Shown one piece after another: positions 57,954-64,000 of a DNA stretch of 64,000 bases (its first letter is position 1; each line of letters opens with the position of its first letter). Location: NCBI GenBank assembly GCA_963699175.1, contig OY969418.1, forward strand, positions 8,370,001 to 8,434,000, written 5' to 3'. Position numbers and translations under genes: made by a program. This DNA comes from JACPYM01 sp963699175 (lineage in GTDB: Bacteria; Acidobacteriota; Blastocatellia; RBC074). The notes below the pieces were generated by a model. The model was not told the origin of the DNA. It saw nothing but the letters and a program-made list of their open reading frames with translations, and ran no database searches.

Positions 57954-60383
57954 ATGCAAACCCTACTGCAAGACCTGCGCTACGGTGCGCGAATGATCCG
58001 CAAGCATCCCGGCTTTGCGGTTATCGCTGTGCTAGCTACTGCGCTGGGCATCGGCGCTACCACGACAATCTTCAGCAGCGCGGATGCGACGATGCTGCGG
58101 CCTTTCTCATTTCCGCATCAGGCGCGCCTGGTGATGCTCTTCGAGCGCAATCTGGAGATCGGAATTACGCGCGGCTCGGTCTCGCCGGGCAATGTGATCG
58201 AATGGCGCGCGCAGGCGCAGACCTTGCAGGAAATCATGGTTATGCGCAACCGCGATTTCACCTTGACCGGCGAAGGGCCGCCGGAGCGTTACATCAGCTA
58301 CGGTGTATCAGCGGCCTTCTTCGACGCGCTCGGTGTGCGCCCACAACTGGGGCGCACGTTTCAACGCGGTGAAGACGAAGCTGGGCACGCGCAGGTCGCT
58401 GTGCTCAAACACAGCTTCTGGCAAAAGCGATTTGGCGGCGACCAGCAAATTGTCGGCAAGCAAATCGTGCTCGATGAGAAGCCCTTCGAGATCATCGGCG
58501 TGATGCCCAAAGATTTCGAGTTCCCGTTCGGCGGCGGCGAAATGTGGACGCCCTTCGTCTTTGACGAGAAGATGAAGCAGGAGCACCGCAACCATTACCT
58601 GCGTGTGATCGCGTTGCTGAAGCCTGGCGTTACGGTGGCGCAGGCCAGCGCCGAACTACACAACATCGCGCAACGCATCCAGCAACAGTTCCCGGATGGA
58701 GAAGCCGGGCACGATGTGTATGCCGTCGCTTTGAATGACGAGTACACGCGTGTCGCGCACGACTACGTGCCGGTGCTCATCGGGTCAGTGTTGTTCGTCT
58801 TGCTCATTGCGTGCTCCAACGTCGCAAACCTGATGCTTGCGCGTGGAGCGACGCGGCAGAAAGAGTTTGCGGTGCGTCTGTCGTTGGGCGCGACGCGCTT
58901 TCGCCTGGTGCGCCAATTGCTGACCGAGAGTGTGATGTTATCGCTCTTGGGCGGCGTGCTTGGACTCGCGCTCGCCAGTTGGAGTATCGAAGCCATGGCC
59001 AAAGCCATCCCTTACGATATGGCGAAGTTCATTCCAGGTTGGAACCGGTTGGGAATCAGTTACACGGTGCTGGCGTTTACTGCGTCGGTTTCGATTTTGA
59101 CCGGCGTGTTGTTCGGCCTGTTACCTGCGTGGCAGGCGACGAAGGCCAACCTCAACGAGACGCTGAAAGAAGGCGGCGGCAAAGGTGTGTTGGGTAAAGG
59201 CAGTCGCAACCGCATGCGTAGTGCCTTAGTAGTGGCTCAACTTGCTTTGTCGCTCGTTTTGCTGATCGGCGCAGGGTTGTTGGTGCGCAGCTTTATCCAA
59301 ATTATGCATGCCGATTTGGGCGTCAAGCCCGACAACGTAGTGACGATGCAACTCAACTTGCCGCGCGACAAATACACGGACGACCAACAGCGCCGCAATT
59401 TCTTTCAGCAATTGTTGCAACGCATCGCTGCGTTGCCGGGCGTAACCAATGCCGGGGCGGTGAGTGTGTTGCCGATGGGTGGCGGCGGCAGCAACATGAG
59501 CAACTTTCAGATCGTCGGTCAGCCCGCGTTCGAGCAAGGCAAAGAGCCACGCACAGATTATCGCCTCGCCACGCCGGATTACTTTGCTGCCATCGGCACC
59601 GAACTGCGCCAGGGCCGTTTGTTCAACGCGCAGGATGATGTGCAAGCGCCGCCCGTCGTGTTGGTCAACGAAGCTTTTGCCGCGCGTTACTTCAGAGGGC
59701 AGACGGCTACGGGACAGCGTTTGAAGCTGGGTTGGGCGAAGACGCCGAGCGAGATCATCGGCGTCGTTGCCAATGTGATGAGTGATGATATGGATGAATT
59801 AGCGGAGCCGAGCATCTATTTAGCGTTTGCGCAATATCCCGCGCAGCAAATGAATCTGGTCGTGCGCGCGCCGGGCACATTCGCGCAACTCGTGCCCGCC
59901 GTGCGCCAGGAACTCGCCGCGCTCGATGCGCGCTTGCCGCTGGCGGAAGCGAAGACGATGCAACAGCTTGTTCACGAACGCCGCTCGCCAAAAGAGGTGA
60001 TGATGTGGGTGCTGGTCGCCTTTGGCTTGCTGGCCTTGTTGATGGCGGCGGTCGGGACTTATGCGGTGATGGCCTACAGCGTCGCGCAACGCACACACGA
60101 ACTCGGCGTGCGCATTGCGTTGGGTGCGCAGACGATAGACATTCTCAAACTGGTGTTGCGGCGTGGGCTGGCGCTGGCTTTGGTCGGCATTGGACTGGGC
60201 TTGGCAGGCGCGTTTGCCGTGACCCGGGCGTTGAGGCAGCTTTTGTACAGTGTGAGCGTAACCGATCCGCTGACGTTCGGCGGCCTTGCATTATTGCTGA
60301 CGTTGGTAGCGTTGCTGGCGTGTTATATCCCGGCACGACGGGCGACGCGCGTAGACCCGCTCGTGGCTTTGCGGCACGAATGA
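57954..60383 (+). CDS. ADOP-family orphan ABC permease, copy 10 (divergent)
   Basis: 809 residues from ATG 57954, with CCAGGAGGCATT upstream. The signature is MQTLLQDLRYGARMIRKH, and the first membrane segment (VIAVLATALGIGATTTIF) is followed by SSADATMLRPFSFPHQA rather than the VxNAVLLRPLP of most copies. The first FtsX core, near residue 282, reads LLIACSNVANLMLARGATRQ. The second module starts near 422, and the last core near 684 (VGTYAVMAYSVAQRTHELGV) has GTYAV where the others have GIYGV or GLYGV. It ends DPLVALRHE, the only copy here with His in the terminal motif. It is the most diverged of the ten. Confidence 0.93.
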   Translation: MQTLLQDLRYGARMIRKHPGFAVIAVLATALGIGATTTIFSSADATMLRPFSFPHQARLVMLFERNLEIGITRGSVSPGNVIEWRAQAQTLQEIMVMRNRDFTLTGEGPPERYISYGVSAAFFDALGVRPQLGRTFQRGEDEAGHAQVAVLKHSFWQKRFGGDQQIVGKQIVLDEKPFEIIGVMPKDFEFPFGGGEMWTPFVFDEKMKQEHRNHYLRVIALLKPGVTVAQASAELHNIAQRIQQQFPDGEAGHDVYAVALNDEYTRVAHDYVPVLIGSVLFVLLIACSNVANLMLARGATRQKEFAVRLSLGATRFRLVRQLLTESVMLSLLGGVLGLALASWSIEAMAKAIPYDMAKFIPGWNRLGISYTVLAFTASVSILTGVLFGLLPAWQATKANLNETLKEGGGKGVLGKGSRNRMRSALVVAQLALSLVLLIGAGLLVRSFIQIMHADLGVKPDNVVTMQLNLPRDKYTDDQQRRNFFQQLLQRIAALPGVTNAGAVSVLPMGGGGSNMSNFQIVGQPAFEQGKEPRTDYRLATPDYFAAIGTELRQGRLFNAQDDVQAPPVVLVNEAFAARYFRGQTATGQRLKLGWAKTPSEIIGVVANVMSDDMDELAEPSIYLAFAQYPAQQMNLVVRAPGTFAQLVPAVRQELAALDARLPLAEAKTMQQLVHERRSPKEVMMWVLVAFGLLALLMAAVGTYAVMAYSVAQRTHELGVRIALGAQTIDILKLVLRRGLALALVGIGLGLAGAFAVTRALRQLLYSVSVTDPLTFGGLALLLTLVALLACYIPARRATRVDPLVALRHE

Positions 60384-60392
60384 TTCAGAGGC

Positions 60393-61457
60393 TCAGTCGA
60401 GCGGCGCCGCGAGCTTCGTGGCAGGCACTGTGACGCCACCTCGATCACCAGGTGTGATTGAGCCGTAACGCTCGGCAAAGACTGGCGGCAGCGGACGCGC
60501 GTTGGGCGGCGCAAGCCACAGGCGCAGTAAGTGGCGTTTGCGTTCCAGCTCCGGCCAATCCTCAAACGCAGTGCGGTCGTGCAACAGCGTGTGATTGTGG
60601 ACCAACTGCACGTCGCCTGGCCGAAACTCCATCAACAGATGCAGCGCGGGATCATTGGCTAGTGCGTCGAAGAGGTCTAAGGCTTCGATCTGTCGCGCCG
60701 TCAGCGGCGGCACTTCAGGAAAGCGGCGCGCCGATTCGATGTATTGCCGTTGATAGATCGTCGAAAGCAAGCCAGCGTGCCAATTGAAGACTGGGATATT
60801 GAAGTAAGGGAGCGCGCCCGGCGGCACTTCACCGCGGCGGTCGGTTTCAATTGGCTCGAATAGCGCGCGAAGCAAGTCAGGCCGCCGCCGCCGCATCTCA
60901 TTGAAGATCGTTACTGAACTAACCAAGCTCGACAGTCCACCCGCTTTGGCTGGTTGCAAGCAGAGTAAAGCCACCACATCAGAAGAATCAGTGTGAAAGG
61001 TCTGGCGCTCGCGCGTTTGGTAGATACGCGTGTTCGGATCAACGCTCGATAGCCCCAAGTCTCTGACGTGGCCGAGCACGTGACCTTGCGCGTTCTGTGA
61101 ACGGGCGCTGCCCAAGTGCGCGCCGAGACCGAAGAAGGCAATGGCCGCTTCACGCTGTGTCCAACGCTCTACCGGCAACCCGCGCAACAACACAAAACCA
61201 CGTCCGTTGAGCACTTCGTCCAGCAATTGCTGAAGACGCGAGCTTAGCGTAGGCAAGGGAAAATCTGTGCGACGAATAGCAGGAATCTCGACCTTCGCCT
61301 CTGCCAGCCGCTGTATTGCGCGTTCGATTTCCGTGATTTCAATCGGCGACAGCTTTACCAACCAATCGTGGCGTGCAGCCAAGTCCGGCCCATACCAGGC
61401 GGATGAGTGTTGAATCTCTGGCGGTAAATCGTAGGTTGAGTCAGTCACAACAATCAC
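60393..61457 (-). CDS. TauD/TfdA-type Fe(II)/2-oxoglutarate dioxygenase
   Basis: 354 residues from GTG 61457. The iron-binding HxD is in QTFHTDSSDVVALL, the distal His is in VQLVHNHTLLHDRTAF, and the 2-oxoglutarate Arg lies in KRHLLRLWLA. The upstream region GRGFVLLRGLPVERW is the standard N-terminal strand of the family. It probably hydroxylates a small organic substrate, using O2 and 2-oxoglutarate; substrate unknown. It is convergent with permease copy 10 (9-nt gap). The 288-nt gap upstream (61458-61745) has no clear gene. Confidence 0.88.
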   Translation of the reverse strand: MIVVTDSTYDLPPEIQHSSAWYGPDLAARHDWLVKLSPIEITEIERAIQRLAEAKVEIPAIRRTDFPLPTLSSRLQQLLDEVLNGRGFVLLRGLPVERWTQREAAIAFFGLGAHLGSARSQNAQGHVLGHVRDLGLSSVDPNTRIYQTRERQTFHTDSSDVVALLCLQPAKAGGLSSLVSSVTIFNEMRRRRPDLLRALFEPIETDRRGEVPPGALPYFNIPVFNWHAGLLSTIYQRQYIESARRFPEVPPLTARQIEALDLFDALANDPALHLLMEFRPGDVQLVHNHTLLHDRTAFEDWPELERKRHLLRLWLAPPNARPLPPVFAERYGSITPGDRGGVTVPATKLAAPLD

Positions 61458-61745
61458 TAGGTCTTCTTAACAAGTAGTAAAAAGAGAGCGAGAAGATAGC
61501 ATAGTGCAGCCCAGTCCGCAGCCGAATGGCACCCGTCTTGCCAAAGCAATTCTCAGCAGATCTTTGTGATTTCAACAAGGTGATAAGTAACAGTTTATTC
61601 AGGCGCGTTTTTGGCAGAATAGTACAGGACGCGCTCGCCTGTGTCCTGAAAAGTGTCAGGCGGGGTATCAGGCAAGGACACACGATTTGAGGTTAATGGT
61701 TTTGACAACTTTGCACCGATAGTCTGGTTTTTATAAGGAGAAAAT

Positions 61746-62324
61746 ATGGCTCAAGCATTAAATGGTAAAAAGGTGGCAATCTTGGTGGCAGATGGTTTTG
61801 AACAAGTGGAATTGACCGAGCCTAAGCAGGCGCTTGAAGAGGCTGGCGCAGAAACTCAGGTTATTTCACCGAACAAAGATTGGGTGAAAGCTTGGAGTCG
61901 CACGGATTGGGGCGATGAGTTTGTGGTGAATGTAAATCTGGCTGAGGCGAACCCGGCCGATTATGACGCGCTGCTGCTGCCCGGCGGGGTGATGAACCCT
62001 GACAAGTTGCGCCGCAACGAGCAAGCTTTGCAATTCGTCAAGGCCTTTTTTTATGTGGGCAAGCCGGTCGCGGCCATCTGTCACGGCCCGTGGACGTTGA
62101 TTGACGCGGGTGTGGTCAAAGGGCGGAAAGTGACTTCTTACGAATCCATTCAAACTGACTTAAGGAACGCAGGCGCCGAGTGGGTAGACGAAGAAGTCGT
62201 AGTGGACAATGGTTTGGTGACCAGTCGCAAGCCTGACGACATCCCGGCTTTCAATCGCAAAATGATCGAGGAGTTTGCCGAAGGCGCGCATCGAGCCGTG
62301 GGGCAACGGCGCGCTGGTGCTTGA
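61746..62324 (+). CDS. DJ-1/PfpI-family protein (YhbO-like)
   Basis: 192 residues. The nucleophile elbow AAICHGPW has Cys112-His113, and FEQVELTEPKQAL supplies the conserved acidic residue near 22-25. The C-terminal VTSRKPDDIPAFNRKMIEEF is typical of the YhbO/PfpI subgroup. The family includes stress-induced deglycases/proteases of disputed activity. The Shine-Dalgarno is ATAAGGAGAAAAT. The rhodanese and universal stress genes downstream on the same strand suggest a stress theme. Confidence 0.93.
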   Translation: MAQALNGKKVAILVADGFEQVELTEPKQALEEAGAETQVISPNKDWVKAWSRTDWGDEFVVNVNLAEANPADYDALLLPGGVMNPDKLRRNEQALQFVKAFFYVGKPVAAICHGPWTLIDAGVVKGRKVTSYESIQTDLRNAGAEWVDEEVVVDNGLVTSRKPDDIPAFNRKMIEEFAEGAHRAVGQRRAGA

Positions 62325-62333
62325 GACAAGCAT

Positions 62334-62454
62334 TGGTAGTGGCGCAAGGTGGTGAGTTTGGAGTCCCGGCTGCAGCCGGCTGGGCTGGTCAACGCAAGCT
62401 GCCGCCATGCAGGCGGGACTCCAAACCTTCTCTTCCGCTTGCGCCGCTACCCAA
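62334..62454. repeat. Imperfect inverted repeat between PfpI and rhodanese genes
   Basis: Left arm 62334-62368 (TGGTAGTGGCGCAAG...GTTTGGAGTCCCG) pairs with right arm 62413-62454 (CGGGACTCCAAAC...CTTGCGCCGCTACCCA), with an internal unpaired stretch. It ends 15 nt before the rhodanese ATG. Confidence 0.8.
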
Positions 62455-62469
62455 GCATTAAGGGGAATT

Positions 62470-62829
62470 ATGGCGAAAGCACAAGCTGGTACGACGCAAC
62501 AGCCCACGCGTGTAACTGCGGATGAGGTGTTGGAGCGCATGCGACGCGGCGAGCCGTTTACGTTTATTGACACACGCAATCCGCAGGCGTGGAGTGAAGC
62601 ACAGACGAAACTGCCGGGAGCGCTCCGCGTCCCGGCTGATGAAGCGGAAGAACATCTACAAGAGATCCCGCACGACCGCGTGGTCATTACGTACTGTACC
62701 TGACCGCACGAGGCTTCAAGCGCCCGTGTGGCGCAAATACTTTTAGATAATGGCTGGAAGAATGTGCATCCGCTTTATGGCGGCTTCGAGGCTTGGGAAC
62801 AAGCGGGCGGCGAGGCCGAGCCAAAGTAG
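62470..62829 (+). CDS. Rhodanese-domain protein with in-frame UGA at codon 78: candidate selenoprotein
   Basis: ATG 62470 follows AGGGGAATT. Codons 1-77 encode a typical rhodanese start (FIDTRNPQAWSEA, LPGALRVP, VVITYCT). Codon 78 is TGA (62701-62703). The same frame then continues without stop or frameshift through PHEASSARVAQILLDNGW and HPLYGGFEAWEQAGG to TAG at 62829, completing the domain at 119 residues. Homologues known to me read YCTCPxEA at this point, so UGA replaces a Cys codon, the classic selenocysteine pattern. A hairpin can form right after the UGA. The alternatives are a single C-to-A nonsense mutation or a sequencing error; then only a 77-residue product lacking the C-terminal half would be made. 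A sulfurtransferase or redox role is likely. Confidence 0.72.
62704..62731 (+). other. Hairpin immediately 3' of the in-frame UGA (possible SECIS-like)
   Basis: CCGCACG (62704-62710) pairs with CGTGTGG (62725-62731) including one G-U. After one bulged A, GGC pairs with GCC, closing a 7-nt loop (TTCAAGC). Position suits a bacterial SECIS, but the loop lacks the GU seen in the E. coli fdhF element, so support is moderate at best. Confidence 0.35.
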
Positions 62830-62904
62830 AGTGAAGTACCTGGAAGCGCACGAAGCTGGCGTGCGGGGTTGATAGAGTAGTGCGTTTCCCGATTGGAGGA
62901 AGCT

Positions 62905-63366
62905 ATGAAAATCTTGTTGGCGGTGGATGATTCAAGCTTTTCGTCGGCTGCTGCCGGAGCTATCGGAGCGCGGCCTTGGCCGCCAAACACAGCAGTGCGT
63001 GTGCTGTCGGCTGTGGAAGCCGTCCCGCTGCCCGCCACTGAACTGTGGTATGACACAAGCAACTTGGTCGAACGCGCGCAGCAGGAGTTGCTGACACGCG
63101 CCAAAGCCTTGACTGAACGCGTGACGCAGGCGCTGCAAGGCAGCGGGTTGCTGGCTGAGCCGGTAGTGCGTGAAGGTGACCCGCGCTCAGTGATTGTGGA
63201 CGAGGCCGAGAAGTGGGGCGCGGATTTGATCATCGTCGGCTCACACGGTTACACGGGACTGCAACGTTTCTTGCTCGGCAGCGTAGCGCAATCGGTGGTC
63301 AGTCACGCGCCTTGCTCGGTCGAAGTCGTGCGGGTGAAGGCTGCCGCCGCCGCCAAATCAGCGTAG
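62905..63366 (+). CDS. Universal stress protein (UspA family)
   Basis: 153 residues from ATG 62905, with GGAGGAAGCT upstream (open to 62893). It starts MKILLAVDDSSFSSAA and carries the ATP-binding signature GSHGYTGLQRFLLGSVAQSV followed by VSHAPCSVEVVR, the G-x2-G-x9-G-[ST] pattern of ATP-binding Usp proteins. It is a cytoplasmic stress-response protein, 75 nt after the rhodanese gene on the same strand. Confidence 0.93.
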   Translation: MKILLAVDDSSFSSAAAGAIGARPWPPNTAVRVLSAVEAVPLPATELWYDTSNLVERAQQELLTRAKALTERVTQALQGSGLLAEPVVREGDPRSVIVDEAEKWGADLIIVGSHGYTGLQRFLLGSVAQSVVSHAPCSVEVVRVKAAAAAKSA

Positions 63367-63472
63367 CAAGAATTGCTGATGTCTGCGCAGCCCGGCGCCC
63401 TGTGCTTTGGCGAAGTCAGCCTGGTGCGCTGAGTTTTCGGTTGGTTGGTGCATTCTACCTACCCCTACCTAC

Positions 63473-63497
63473 ATCTGCTTGTCAGGCGCGAGCAGAT
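63473..63497 (+). terminator. Hairpin downstream of the usp gene
   Basis: ATCTGCT (63473-63479) pairs with AGCAGAT (63491-63497) around an 11-nt loop, followed by ATTTCTTT. A plausible weak rho-independent terminator between the usp and CHRD genes. Confidence 0.4.
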
Positions 63498-63577
63498 ATT
63501 TCTTTACCCCCATTTCTATAATCCAACACAGCCGCCAGCCCAATCGTGCGGGCGGCTTTAACACTGCGAGGTACTCT

Positions 63578-64000
63578 ATGCGAAGGATATTTCTCTCCAT
63601 TTTTGTCATCACGTTGGCGCTCTTTGCTTTCAGCAACTTCACGCTGGCACAGAAAGACAAAGACAAAGATAAAATGAAGGATCACGGCGGGCGGCCGCTG
63701 GAAACTACGTTGACAGGGGCGGCGGAGGTGCCTGGGCCGGGTGATGCTGACGGCAGCGGGGCAGTGAAGGTCAAGCTCAATCACGGCAAGAGCGAGGTTT
63801 GTTATGAGGTGTCGGTGAAAAATATTCAGACGGCGACCTTGGCACACATCCACGCTGGCGCGGCTGGTCAGACTGGTGACGTAAAGGTGACGTTTGAGCC
63901 GCCGGCCAGTGGCAAATCGAAAGGCTGCGCGAGTGCGGATCAGAATCTGATCATGGACATCATGCAGAATCCGGCTAACTACTACGTCAACATCCACAAC
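63578..64000 (+). CDS. CHRD-domain secreted protein, C-terminus cut by window edge
   Basis: 141 residues visible from ATG 63578 (GCGAGGTACTCT upstream). The signal peptide MRRIFLSIFVITLALFAFSN ends near FTLAQ and is followed by a Lys/Asp-rich linker (KDKDKDKMKDHGG). A CHRD domain then shows LTGAAEVPGPGDADGSGAV, the conserved CYEVSVKNI, LAHIHAGAAGQTG and NPANYYVNIHN. CHRD domains are found in chordin and in bacterial secreted proteins of unknown function. The stop lies beyond the window. Confidence 0.9.
   Translation, partial: MRRIFLSIFVITLALFAFSNFTLAQKDKDKDKMKDHGGRPLETTLTGAAEVPGPGDADGSGAVKVKLNHGKSEVCYEVSVKNIQTATLAHIHAGAAGQTGDVKVTFEPPASGKSKGCASADQNLIMDIMQNPANYYVNIHN

Overview
The window looks like a stretch of an Acidobacteriota chromosome, possibly Blastocatellia-like (phylum inferred; class is a guess). 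The reasons are a fairly GC-rich background and ten full-length copies of the roughly 800-residue 'acidobacterial duplicated orphan permease' (ADOP) family: two fused MacB/FtsX modules with no ATPase. Large secreted proteins with HYR, DUF11-like and PKD-like domains and many long intergenic palindromes also fit. No rRNA, tRNA, CRISPR cas1/cas2 or ABC ATPase gene was recognised.

Layout. 1-310: end of a DUF4287/SRPBCC gene. 367-21848: seven ADOP permeases, interspersed with a secreted coiled-coil protein, a FISUMP-type lipoprotein, a PD40 propeller protein and the 3' stump of an eighth permease. 22212-24276: an MFS transporter and a zinc-ribbon coiled-coil protein. 24554-30917: an accessory island with two GNAT-like proteins, two DUF6916-like proteins and three phage-tail-collar (microcystin-dependent-protein type) proteins. 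A compact TnpB/Cas12-like RuvC protein lies in its middle, followed by a nested cluster of direct and inverted repeats. 31754-41668: a 3304-residue secreted surface protein with a beta-helix, about ten PKD-like repeats (eight nearly identical in DNA), two HYR domains and FG-GAP-like C-terminal repeats. 42478-48661: two more permeases and small secreted or hypothetical genes. 48741-49493: a DUF4337 gene split by a small palindromic insertion. 49572-52287: an epoxide-hydrolase-like gene behind an AT-rich DUF262 + HEPN gene pair, a likely defence module. 52516-57780: a peptidase 3' fragment, a DUF5678 / aspartyl-protease-like pair, a phosphotriesterase homologue, a CocE/NonD (S15-type) hydrolase and a DUF1835 protein. 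57954-64000: the tenth permease, a TauD-type dioxygenase, a PfpI/YhbO protein, a rhodanese with one in-frame UGA exactly where a Cys is expected (candidate selenoprotein), a universal stress protein and the start of a CHRD protein.

The permeases, each with its own Shine-Dalgarno sequence, are the backbone of the window. Long, mostly perfect inverted repeats sit between them, and in five of ten cases the hairpin ends within about 60 nt of the permease start codon. The most interesting loci are the RuvC protein with its repeat cluster (26513-28824), the DUF262-HEPN pair (50537-52287) and the UGA-interrupted rhodanese (62470-62829). All functional statements are read from sequence and memory of the families; no database search was run.
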